DNA from: an uncultured Oscillospiraceae bacterium
GTDB lineage: Bacteria; Bacillota; Clostridia; Oscillospirales; Oscillospiraceae
Assembly: GCA_910587505.1 (NCBI GenBank)
Contig: CAJULD010000087.1
Location: 1 to 5,159, forward strand
Length of the DNA stretch: 5,159 nt
Direction: 5' to 3'
Positions 1 to 5,159 of this stretch are shown here, piece after piece. The notes under the pieces were generated by a model. It was not told the DNA's origin. It saw only the letters and a list, made by a program, of their open reading frames with translations, and did no database searches. Every line of letters begins with the position of its first letter. Position 1 is the stretch's first letter. Made by a program: the position numbers and the translations under genes.

Positions 1-340
1 GCCGGGCAATATCGCTTTTGGGGACATACCGGAAGATGGACAGCTCAAAGGCGTCAATGGCGTACTCCACGTGGGAGGTAATAAAGATGATCTTCACATC
101 GGGCAGGAACGGTCTGATTTTTCCGGCCAGCTCCATCCCGGTGCTGCCGGGCATTTCAATATCCAGCAGAATCAGGTCGAAGAAAAATCCGTCCTCGGTG
201 ATGTCGTAGAGGAGGTTGTCGCTGTGGGTGTAGGCGGCGATCTCACCGGCGCTCCCGCACCGTTTCAGACAGTCCTCTGTGATTTCCCGGTTGGATTGGA
301 CGGTGGCGCTGTCATCGTCGCAGATGGCAATACGCAGCAT
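1..340 (-). CDS. Response regulator, receiver domain, LytTR-type (partial; C-terminus beyond left edge)
   Basis: This is the start of a two-component response regulator; 113 codons are present and the reading frame stays open to the window edge. The protein begins MLRIAICDDD, giving the acidic pocket Asp8/Asp9 of a CheY-like receiver domain. The phosphoacceptor is Asp60 in LILLDIEMPG, followed by Thr88 in IIFITSH and the conserved Lys108 in RYVPKSD. The stretch VEYAIDAFELSIFRYVPKS is typical of receivers joined to a LytTR DNA-binding domain (AgrA/LytR/VirR class), but that output domain is outside the window, so the class is inferred. The ATG is preceded by an AGGAGG-GGG site at about 349-357. 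The partner kinase, often a GHKL-type membrane protein in this class, would be expected further left. A role in controlling the adjacent ABC operons is possible but not shown. Confidence 0.9.
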   Translation of the reverse strand, partial: MLRIAICDDDSATVQSNREITEDCLKRCGSAGEIAAYTHSDNLLYDITEDGFFFDLILLDIEMPGSTGMELAGKIRPFLPDVKIIFITSHVEYAIDAFELSIFRYVPKSDIAR

Positions 341-509
341 GGAACAATCCCCCTCCTCATTTTATAAATATTTTGCAGTATTGCAGTGTCTTTCGCATAA
401 ACCGCGTCCCGTTTTCTCTGGCGGGGCCATTGTAAAACGCAAATGTCACAGAAATGTCCGGGGTGCAGCCGCTCCGCCGGCCTTTTGAGAGGAAAGTTGG
501 AAATGCCGG
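341..509. promoter_or_regulatory. Intergenic region upstream of the response regulator, with two direct-repeat pairs
   Basis: No gene fits in this 169-bp stretch. It separates the end of the GntR/ABC operon from the response regulator and should carry the regulator's promoter on the minus strand. An AT-rich segment (about 361-372) just upstream of the ribosome binding site contains possible -10 elements (TATTTA, TATAAA), but no good -35 lies at the right distance; AAGACA at 16 bp is the best I find. Two exact or near-exact direct repeats occur: AAATGTC at 441-447 and 452-458, and TTGCAGTA/TTGCAGTG at 373-388. LytTR regulators bind direct repeats, so these are candidate operator sites. I see no convincing intrinsic terminator for the upstream operon: a CCGGC/GCCGG pairing exists but has a long loop and no T-run. 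Confidence 0.4.
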
Positions 510-1139
510 TCAGGTAATATCCCGCTTTTGATAGATCTTTACTGCCACCCGACAGGAGACAAAAAACCAGACAGCAGAAATTGCAAGCACAATATGGAAC
601 GCCAAAAGGATATTTTCTTTTACAGGGATGAACAGATTGGTGAGGAGCACGATCCCTGCAATCATCCCGGTGGATGCCATGAAGGACATCATAAACACGA
701 TCTGAGATTTCTCCGGGTCAAACAGGCAGGCGCAAGGGAGGCTGATGCCTCCGGCCAGCAGCGTGGCGCTGATCCCAATCGCTCCATACAGGCACAGAGA
801 ATAGAGGGTAATATCCGCGCCGAAGAATCCGAGAGCGAGGCAGGGGAGCAGAGCGGTAATCAGCCCCAGAACCGCGAGCAGGATGTAAAACACGAATTTC
901 TCCCCGATGATCTGCCCTCTCGACACCGGCATTGTAATCACATTTTTATTCCACCTGGAGGCAGCGTCGCTGGTGATGCTGATAAAAACCGCGGTGGTAG
1001 AGGCGACCGGAGCCAGAACCAGCAGGGCGCTTGTTTCAAGGAGAAACGACAGCCCAAAGCCCAGCACAACCAGGCTGACCACGGTGACCAGGATATTGCT
1101 CCTGGCAATATAGAGGTCTTTCAACAAAACGCCCTTCAT
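510..1139 (-). CDS. ABC-2 type transporter permease (ABC2_membrane_5-like)
   Basis: This 209-residue integral membrane protein is the membrane partner of the ATPase encoded just before it. It starts MKGVLLKDLY, the usual opening of the small ABC-2 permeases found beside GntR regulators. About six hydrophobic segments can be seen: roughly residues 16-34, 38-55, 83-105, 110-132, 143-165 and 172-196. Between the second and third lies the cytoplasmic loop SRWNKNVITMPVSRGQIIGEK (61-81), matching the family pattern 'W-k-y-l-t-lPvsR-...-vgeK'. It ends with the charged tail YQKRDIT. I chose the ATG whose A is shared with the ATPase stop (TGATG); a GTG one codon upstream (1142) is also possible. AAAGGGGG lies just upstream as ribosome binding site. 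The substrate is unknown; export of lipids, peptides or antibiotics is the usual role of relatives. Confidence 0.88.
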   Translation of the reverse strand: MKGVLLKDLYIARSNILVTVVSLVVLGFGLSFLLETSALLVLAPVASTTAVFISITSDAASRWNKNVITMPVSRGQIIGEKFVFYILLAVLGLITALLPCLALGFFGADITLYSLCLYGAIGISATLLAGGISLPCACLFDPEKSQIVFMMSFMASTGMIAGIVLLTNLFIPVKENILLAFHIVLAISAVWFFVSCRVAVKIYQKRDIT

Positions 1140-1990
1140 CACTTTTCCCCCTTTACATAGAGCAGCATGATTTCGTCAATGGTGGCCGGGACGACCATGG
1201 CCTTCGGATATTTTTTCTGCATCTTCTCCCGGTCAGCCACCAGCACCTGCCATTCACAGTCCATTTTGCGGTACACAATCATATCGGTTTTGTCCAGCGC
1301 GTCAAACTGTGCTGCTCCGCATTTGATGATGCCGTACTGCTCTACCAGCTCGTCCTTTGGCCTGGAAAAGACCACTTTTCCCTCATGGATAAACACGATA
1401 TAGTCCGCAATCTTCTCCAGATCGCTGGTGATGTGGGAGGACACCAGAATGGAGTGATCCTCCTCCTGCACGAAGTCCAGCAGCATATCCAGAATGTCGT
1501 CCCGAATTACGGGGTCCAGTCCGCTGGTGGCTTCGTCCAGAATCAGCAACCTGGAGTGGTGAGAAAGGGCGACGGAGATTGCCAGCTTCATCTTCATCCC
1601 TTTGGAGAACTGCTTGATTCGCTTCTCAGGAGGCAGAGAAAACTGCTTCAACAGGCGGAAGTAGGCCGTTTCATCCCAGGAGCGGTAGATGTTCTTCATA
1701 ACCCTGTTGAGCTTCCTGGGGGAAAGAATTTCAGGGTAGTTGCTGCCGTCAAAGACCACTCCGATCTCCTCCCTGGTCTCGCCGTCCAGTCCTTCGCGGC
1801 CCAGTACGGAGACCTGGCCGGCCTCCTTTTGGATCAGGCCCAGCGCCGCGTGGATGGTCGTACTTTTTCCGGCGCCGTTTTCCCCAATCAGCCCCACAAT
1901 GGAGCCGCTGGGGACCGAAAAAGAAACCTGATCCAAAACAAAATCCTGATACGTTTTGGTCAGTCCTGAAACAGTCAAAGCATTTGTCAT
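1139..1990 (-). CDS. ABC transporter ATP-binding protein (YtrB/BcrA-like)
   Basis: This 283-residue cytoplasmic ATPase should power the permease that follows. Numbering from the ATG at 1990: Walker A GENGAGKST (36-44), signature FSKGMKMKL (128-136) in place of LSGGQ, Walker B LLILDEA (148-154), D-loop SGLD (156-159), and switch histidine 186 in SSHI. The position normally held by the Q-loop glutamine reads VVFDGSNYPE, with Asp81; this is unusual but I recall similar VVFD sequences in GntR-linked exporters. A C-terminal extension of about 80 residues follows the nucleotide-binding domain, as in antibiotic-export ATPases. The ATG is chosen over an in-frame TTG at 1996 because AGGAGG (1998-2003) lies exactly 7 nt before the ATG and only 1 nt before the TTG. 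It starts 2 nt after the GntR stop and its own stop overlaps the permease start, so the three are probably translationally coupled. Confidence 0.93.
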   Translation of the reverse strand: MTNALTVSGLTKTYQDFVLDQVSFSVPSGSIVGLIGENGAGKSTTIHAALGLIQKEAGQVSVLGREGLDGETREEIGVVFDGSNYPEILSPRKLNRVMKNIYRSWDETAYFRLLKQFSLPPEKRIKQFSKGMKMKLAISVALSHHSRLLILDEATSGLDPVIRDDILDMLLDFVQEEDHSILVSSHITSDLEKIADYIVFIHEGKVVFSRPKDELVEQYGIIKCGAAQFDALDKTDMIVYRKMDCEWQVLVADREKMQKKYPKAMVVPATIDEIMLLYVKGEK

Positions 1991-1992
1991 GG

Positions 1993-2367
1993 TCAATCCT
2001 CCTCATACAGAAGCGTCAGCAGGTTCAGCATTTTATCAAGAGGTATCCCGCTGGTCCGGGCAATCTCAATCGCCTCGCTGAAATGCTCCTCAATTTTCTT
2101 TTGCTGCTCCTCCAGATAAAAGTCCTGATTCTGCGCGGAAACAAAGCAGCCCTTTCCCGCCGTCGTCTCGATAAACCCGTCCGCCTGCAGAAGGTCGTAT
2201 GCCTTCTGCACCGTCAAAACGCTGATCTGCAAAGACTTCGCAAGGGAACGAATGGAGGGGAGCGGTTCTCCCGCCTTCAGCTCCCCGCTCATAATCTGTG
2301 CCCTGACCTGCGTTGAGATCTGTTCATACAGGGGACGGCTCGTTTTGTTGCTGACTACGATCTCCAA
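1993..2367 (-). CDS. GntR-family transcriptional regulator, YtrA subfamily
   Basis: This 124-residue DNA-binding protein is the likely repressor of its own operon. The N-terminal winged helix-turn-helix is clear: RPLYEQISTQVRAQIMSGEL (11-30), PLPSIRSLAKSLQIS (35-49), then TVQKAYDLLQADGFIETTAGKGCFV (52-76). The remaining 48 residues form a short helical tail (EEQQKKIEEHFSEAIEIA) with no large ligand-binding domain, which is the mark of the YtrA subfamily; its length is normal for that group. The frame is open further upstream, but the extra codons run into the promoter and no ATG or GTG lies near. TTG at 2365-2367 fits because AGGCGGTGA (2372-2380) is 8/9 complementary to the 16S anti-Shine-Dalgarno with correct spacing. 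In characterised relatives such regulators repress ABC exporters and respond to cell-wall antibiotics; the inducer here is unknown. Confidence 0.92.
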   Translation of the reverse strand: MEIVVSNKTSRPLYEQISTQVRAQIMSGELKAGEPLPSIRSLAKSLQISVLTVQKAYDLLQADGFIETTAGKGCFVSAQNQDFYLEEQQKKIEEHFSEAIEIARTSGIPLDKMLNLLTLLYEED

Positions 2368-2370
2368 ATT

Positions 2371-2380
2371 CTCACCGCCT
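2371..2380 (-). promoter_or_regulatory. Ribosome binding site deciding the TTG start of the GntR gene
   Basis: On the minus strand the sequence reads AGGCGGTGAG, one mismatch from the ideal AGGAGGTGA. The part equivalent to AGGAGG ends 7 nt before TTG at 2367, the same spacing seen for three other genes in the window. It is the main reason to reject longer forms of the protein. Confidence 0.7.
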
Positions 2381-2390
2381 GTTCGTCTTT

Positions 2391-2417
2391 TACTGTGTTG
2401 TATCAACAAGTACAGTA
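2391..2417. promoter_or_regulatory. Inverted repeat, probable GntR operator
   Basis: Arms TACTGT (2391-2396) and ACAGTA (2412-2417) form a perfect 6-bp inverted repeat with a 15-bp centre; inside it GTTG (2397-2400) and CAAC (2404-2407) form a second, off-centre pair. The element overlaps the -10 box and covers the predicted transcription start of the GntR operon, so protein bound here would block RNA polymerase. Assignment to the GntR protein is inferred from position and symmetry. Confidence 0.65.
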
Positions 2418-2442
2418 TAAAACAGGCTGCGACGGTTGTCAA
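2414..2442 (-). promoter_or_regulatory. Sigma-A promoter of the GntR-ABC operon
   Basis: On the minus strand, TTGACA (2437-2442) is a perfect -35 and TATACT (2414-2419) a 5/6 -10, with the ideal 17-bp spacer. Transcription should start near 2407, giving a leader of about 40 nt before the TTG. Such a strong promoter, overlapped by an inverted repeat, suits control by repression rather than activation. Confidence 0.88.
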
Positions 2443-2453
2443 GAGGAATGTTC

Positions 2454-2496
2454 AAAAAACAGAGGGACATCAGGCGGGCCTGCCTCATGTCCCTCT
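2454..2496 (-). terminator. Rho-independent terminator of the ABC-kinase operon
   Basis: The arms at 2461-2470 (AGAGGGACAT on the + strand) and 2487-2496 (ATGTCCCTCT) pair perfectly over 10 bp; after one C-C mismatch, a further 4 bp (AGGC with GCCT, 2472-2475 and 2482-2485) extend the stem to a short loop. On the minus strand the hairpin is followed by G and six T (2454-2459). It begins 5 nt after the histidine kinase stop codon. No T-run follows it on the + strand, so it works in one direction. Confidence 0.92.
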
Positions 2497-2501
2497 CCGT
2501 A

Positions 2502-3377
2502 TCATGCGCCTCGAAAAGACAGCGTGATTTCCAGTATGTCTCCCGTGATCTGCGCGGATACCTGCCCGCCCATCCGCTCCATCAGCTCCCGCACGATGGA
2601 CAGACCCAGACCGGCCCCGCCCTTTGCCCGCGCGGGACTGCTCTGATAGAAGCGGTCAAACAGATGCGCAGGGTCGGGCCTGGGGCCGGGAGGCAGTGGG
2701 TTGGAAAAGCGGATCGCCCCGTCCCCGCCGGAGACGGTCAGCCCCCCGCCGCTGTGGCGCAGGGCGTTGGCAATCAGGTTCCGGTACACCCGGCCCAGGG
2801 CCTCCGGACTGGCCCGGACGGTCATATCCTCCCGGTCAAACCGCAGCTCCGGCGCTGCGCCCGCCGCCTCAAACTGCGGATAAAACTCTGCCAGCGCGTC
2901 CCACAGGGGCGGCAGAGCCGCGATCACTCCGCACTCCAGCGGCAGGGAGCCGCTTTGCAGCCGGGTATACAGGAACAGCTCTTCCAAAAGCTCCTCCAGT
3001 TCCTCCAGCCGCCTGCCCACGATATCCAGGTACTCCGCCTGCCGCGCCGGTTCGTCCTCCAGCAGCTGCAAATAGCCCATGGCCCCGGCCAGAGGGGTAC
3101 GGATGTCGTGGGAGATGCAGGCTATGGTGTATTTCAGCTCCCGCTCCCGCTTCCGAGTCTCCAGACGAAGCCGCCGCCCCTCCTCCAGCCGGGCGTTGAC
3201 CGCCTGGCACAGCCGCCGCGGCGCTGTACCGGGCATTTCCACCGTCAGGCGCAGATTGCTCTCCGACGGGGTCTCCTCCAGCATCCGGGCCATCTCCAGC
3301 AGTTGGGTGCGGTAAGCCCACAGGCGCAGCAGAGCGGCCCCCAGGGCGGCAAGGACCAGAATCAGGGCAGGCAGCAC
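2502..3377 (-). CDS. Membrane sensor histidine kinase with a single N-terminal transmembrane helix
   Basis: This 291-residue kinase has one membrane helix (about residues 2-20), no extracytoplasmic domain, then a charged coiled linker (about 54-83). The HisKA dimerisation helix contains the phosphorylated His90 in ISHDIRTPLAGAMGYLQLL. The catalytic domain shows the N box NLIANALRHS (201-209 region) and the F/G2 region LFDRFYQSSPARAKGGAGLGLSIV (239-262). The classical G1 box (DxGxG) is replaced by RFSNPLPP, a variation known among VanS/lantibiotic-type kinases, so activity is still expected. The GTG start at 3377 is supported by AGGAGG (3385-3390) 7 nt upstream; its first A is the last base of the permease stop. 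Lacking its own sensor, it may read the state of the ABC transporter encoded upstream, as BceS-type kinases do; this is inference. No response regulator gene follows it. Confidence 0.92.
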   Translation of the reverse strand: MLPALILVLAALGAALLRLWAYRTQLLEMARMLEETPSESNLRLTVEMPGTAPRRLCQAVNARLEEGRRLRLETRKRERELKYTIACISHDIRTPLAGAMGYLQLLEDEPARQAEYLDIVGRRLEELEELLEELFLYTRLQSGSLPLECGVIAALPPLWDALAEFYPQFEAAGAAPELRFDREDMTVRASPEALGRVYRNLIANALRHSGGGLTVSGGDGAIRFSNPLPPGPRPDPAHLFDRFYQSSPARAKGGAGLGLSIVRELMERMGGQVSAQITGDILEITLSFRGA

Positions 3378-3389
3378 GAAAATTCCTCC

Positions 3390-4196
3390 TTAAATGTCCC
3401 GCTTCTCCATACTCAGCAGGCTCCCGGCCGTGTAAACGGCGGCCCACCCGATAGAACAGGCCAGAATCATGGCCATCTGCCGCGCTCCAGGCAAGGGGAC
3501 CGTCTGCGAGCGGATCAGGCTGCTGAGCAGATACTGCTCCAGCGCGGGCCACTGGAGCCGCTGGCAGACCAGAGCAACCAGCTCGGCAATCACACCGCCG
3601 CCGCACAGCACGGACAGGGTAATGCCCAGAACGGAGCTGCGGGTCAGTGCCGCCAGAAACAACGCCATCACTCCCACGGCCCAGTTGGGAAGCCAGTGCC
3701 AGAAAGCATACTGTAAAACGCTGAGGATGGGGCTGGCATCCGGGTGCAGCCCGAAGAGGAGCGAGGCCGTCAGCGAGAACACGATGCCCGCGGCGGTGAC
3801 CGCCGCGCTGTAGACGCCCGCCGTCAGTATTTTGGAGATCACATAGTCCCGGCGGCGGGGCCTGGCGAAGCAGATGTTCTTGATATACCCGCTGGAAAAA
3901 TCACCGCTGGCACGGATGCTCATGCCAATGCCGGTGATAATCAGCAGGAAGCCGCTGCTCAGGCACTCATGGATAAAGTCCAGTGAGGACATATTGTGGA
4001 TCTGCCGGCTCATTTCCATGTCCTCCTCGGTGATCTCCGCCCCCTGTGCCTGCATGGCGTCCATGGTTTCCGGGTCGGCGACCATGGCTACCAGACAGAC
4101 CATCATCATGAGCAGCCCCGCCGTCACGGCCAGCATGATATAGAAATTCCGGCTTTTGAACAGCCGCCGGATATCCATTTTTACCAGATTAAACAT
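3390..4196 (-). CDS. ABC-2 type transporter permease (bacteriocin/lantibiotic-immunity-like)
   Basis: This 268-residue membrane protein pairs with the ATPase encoded just upstream. It starts MFNLVKMDIRRLFKSRNFYIML, a short cytoplasmic helix leading to the first membrane span (about 18-40), as in LanE/LanG- and BcrB-like permeases. An acidic, Met-rich outside loop (41-72) follows; then come five more likely spans (about 79-94, 123-148, 168-183, 188-211, 241-260). The cytoplasmic loop DFSSGYIKNICFARPRRRDYVISKIL (99-124) has the family pattern of G-x-x-K-N followed by R-x-x-Y-x-x-S-K. The tail MEKRDI echoes the KRDIT end of the other permease. The frame is open for about 105 codons further upstream, but that part is a shadow of the ATPase gene; ATG at 4196 has GGAGG (4205-4209) 8 nt before it and overlaps the ATPase end by 8 nt. 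Substrate unknown; peptide-antibiotic or lipid removal is most likely. Confidence 0.9.
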   Translation of the reverse strand: MFNLVKMDIRRLFKSRNFYIMLAVTAGLLMMMVCLVAMVADPETMDAMQAQGAEITEEDMEMSRQIHNMSSLDFIHECLSSGFLLIITGIGMSIRASGDFSSGYIKNICFARPRRRDYVISKILTAGVYSAAVTAAGIVFSLTASLLFGLHPDASPILSVLQYAFWHWLPNWAVGVMALFLAALTRSSVLGITLSVLCGGGVIAELVALVCQRLQWPALEQYLLSSLIRSQTVPLPGARQMAMILACSIGWAAVYTAGSLLSMEKRDI

Positions 4197-5100
4197 GATT
4201 CTCTCCTCCCATCCGCTCCAGAAAGTACCCCTCCAGATCCTGCCTGTGCAGGCCCATCTCCTCCACCGCGATGCCCGCCTGGGTGAGGATCTGCCCCACG
4301 GTCCTGGTATCCACGGCTTCGTAAATCCGGATCTCGCCCTCCGCACGCATTTCCCAGCGGGTGAGACGGAGCTCCCGCTCCAGCAGGGCTGCCGCCTTCC
4401 GGGGCTGGTCCGCCTGTAAGTGGAGATAGTCGGTGCATTTCTGCTCCAGTTCGGCGGCGGTAATCTGTTCCACCATCCGGCCCTGCTGAATAATGCCGTA
4501 CCGGGTGGCAATCTTACTCAGCTCCCCCAGAATGTGAGAGCTGATCAGCAGCGTCAGCCCCCGCTCCCGGTTCAGCCGCAGAAGCAGTTCCCGCATCTCA
4601 CGGATTCCCTCCGGGTCCAGGCCGTTGATAGGTTCGTCCAGCAGCAGCAGGTCAGGTCCGCCCAGCAGGGCCAGGGCCACGCCCAGCCGCTGCTTCATGC
4701 CCATGGAGTAGTGGCGCACGGGCTTTTTCTCTCCGGGAGACAGGCCCACCGTCTCCAGAATCTCCCCCACCTGCCGCTCCGGACTGTCCAGCCCCAGCAA
4801 CGTGGCGTACAGCCGCAGGTTCTCCCGGCCGCTCAGGTCGGGATAGAGGCCCGGCTGCTCAATGAGAGCGCCCACCCGGCGGCGGGCCACAGAGTCCCGA
4901 ATGGGCCTGCCGAAGATCAGCGCCTCCCCACGGGTGGGCCGGGCCAGGCCGCACAGGAGCTTTAATGTAGTGGATTTGCCCGCGCCGTTCCGGCCGATGA
5001 AGCCGTAGATATCCCCCTGTTCCACCCGCAGGTCCAGGTGGTCCACGGCCCAGTTGTCCCTGTAGCGTTTGGACAGACCCGTTGTCTGTATGACTGCCAT
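4189..5100 (-). CDS. ABC transporter ATP-binding protein, BcrA/lantibiotic-immunity type
   Basis: This 303-residue cytoplasmic ATPase energises the permease that follows. Numbering from ATG at 5100: Walker A GRNGAGKST (36-44), Q-loop IEQPGLYPDL (80-89, Gln82), signature YSMGMKQRL (131-139), Walker B LLLLDEP (151-157), D-loop NGLD (159-162) and switch His189 in SSHI. The pattern GALIEQPGLYP with YSMGMKQRLG is characteristic of the BcrA subfamily (bacitracin and lantibiotic self-protection exporters). About 100 residues follow the conserved domain, as usual. The frame is open to an in-frame ATG at 5148, but AGGAGG (5108-5113) sits 7 nt before the ATG at 5100 and the bases above it are AT-rich and non-coding in look. 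Its codons are strongly GC-biased, like the permease and kinase behind it. All catalytic motifs are intact. It is the first gene of the operon visible here. Confidence 0.93.
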   Translation of the reverse strand: MAVIQTTGLSKRYRDNWAVDHLDLRVEQGDIYGFIGRNGAGKSTTLKLLCGLARPTRGEALIFGRPIRDSVARRRVGALIEQPGLYPDLSGRENLRLYATLLGLDSPERQVGEILETVGLSPGEKKPVRHYSMGMKQRLGVALALLGGPDLLLLDEPINGLDPEGIREMRELLLRLNRERGLTLLISSHILGELSKIATRYGIIQQGRMVEQITAAELEQKCTDYLHLQADQPRKAAALLERELRLTRWEMRAEGEIRIYEAVDTRTVGQILTQAGIAVEEMGLHRQDLEGYFLERMGGENHV

Positions 5101-5159
5101 AGAAAAACCTCCTCGTATAATAAGATTTGCAGATAATTTTAAGTGCATCTGTTTAGTAC
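5101..5159 (-). promoter_or_regulatory. AT-rich leader upstream of the ABC-kinase operon
   Basis: This stretch contrasts with the GC-rich gene below it and carries AGGAGG at 5108-5113. A possible -10, TAAAAT (5136-5141, minus strand), would put its -35 at or just past the window edge, so the promoter cannot be completed. A second -10-like TATTAT (5117-5122) is too close to the ribosome binding site to be useful. A short inverted repeat, CAGAT (5130-5134) and ATCTG (5147-5151), with a 12-bp centre flanks the candidate -10 and could be a regulator site. Confidence 0.35.

Noticed and set aside
470..509. Possible terminator after the GntR-linked permease
   Set aside because: The only pairing (CCGGC with GCCGG) has a loop of over 20 nt and is not followed by a T-run.
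528..1160. 210-codon open frame on the + strand
   Set aside because: It is fully antisense to the first permease; composition is His/Gln/Arg/Asp-rich with no motif or ribosome binding site.
1385..1969. 194-codon open frame on the + strand
   Set aside because: It is antisense to an ATPase with complete catalytic motifs and has no domain of its own.
2368..2442. Longer GntR protein with 25 additional N-terminal residues
   Set aside because: The extra codons would start in the -35 box and cover the promoter and inverted repeat, upstream of the predicted transcript start.
2869..3606. Open frame of 245 codons on the minus strand in another frame
   Set aside because: It spans the permease-kinase junction, is Ala/Gly/Arg-rich without motifs, and overlaps the real kinase with its H, N and G boxes.
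2436..3716. Open frame of 426 codons on the + strand
   Set aside because: It is antisense to the kinase and permease genes, rich in Gln, Pro, Arg and Gly with no recognisable domain, and crosses the terminator and promoter region. GC-rich codon bias on the opposite strand explains it.
4197..4511. N-terminal extension of about 105 residues on the second permease
   Set aside because: It lies inside the BcrA-like ATPase gene in another frame, is Arg/Pro/Trp-rich, and the family-typical MFNLVKMDIRRL start has its own ribosome binding site.
1..5159. Insertion sequences, CRISPR arrays, tRNA/rRNA genes, attachment sites or riboswitches
   Set aside because: No transposase-like frame, terminal inverted repeats, regularly spaced repeats or RNA-gene signature was visible on either strand.

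Overview
The window most likely comes from a Gram-positive, GC-rich member of the Clostridia, perhaps an Oscillospiraceae-type gut anaerobe. That reading rests on AGGAGG ribosome binding sites about 7 nt before most starts, one near-consensus sigma-A promoter, frequent GTG/TTG starts, and protein families typical of these bacteria (short GntR regulator with an ABC-2 exporter, BcrA-like ATPase, LytTR-type response regulator). The genus cannot be fixed from the sequence alone. All seven recognised genes lie on the minus strand, so transcription runs from right to left in window coordinates.

Right block (about 5159 down to 2454): a compact operon of ABC ATPase, ABC-2 permease and sensor histidine kinase. 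The ATPase and permease overlap by 8 nt, the kinase follows 12 nt later with a GTG start, and a strong intrinsic terminator begins 5 nt after the kinase stop. The permease and ATPase resemble peptide-antibiotic resistance or lantibiotic-immunity exporters. The kinase has one N-terminal membrane helix and no outside sensor domain. No cognate response regulator follows it; if one exists nearby it lies beyond the right edge.

Middle block (2442 down to 510): a second operon of a YtrA-type GntR repressor (TTG start), an ABC ATPase with a modified Q-loop and signature, and a small ABC-2 permease. It has a near-consensus promoter (TTGACA, 17 bp, TATACT). A 27-bp inverted repeat overlaps the -10 element and the predicted transcription start, the expected arrangement for autorepression by the GntR protein. 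The three genes are joined by a 2-nt gap and a TGATG stop/start overlap.

Left block (509 to 1): a 169-bp intergenic region with two pairs of short direct repeats, then the first 113 codons of a response regulator receiver domain whose sequence resembles LytTR (AgrA/LytR-like) regulators. It runs off the left edge.

Overall, two separately controlled ABC-2 exporter modules sit next to each other with regulators of three kinds, which looks like an envelope-stress or antimicrobial-peptide response region. All component families are known; I found no mobile element, CRISPR array, RNA gene or clearly undescribed system.
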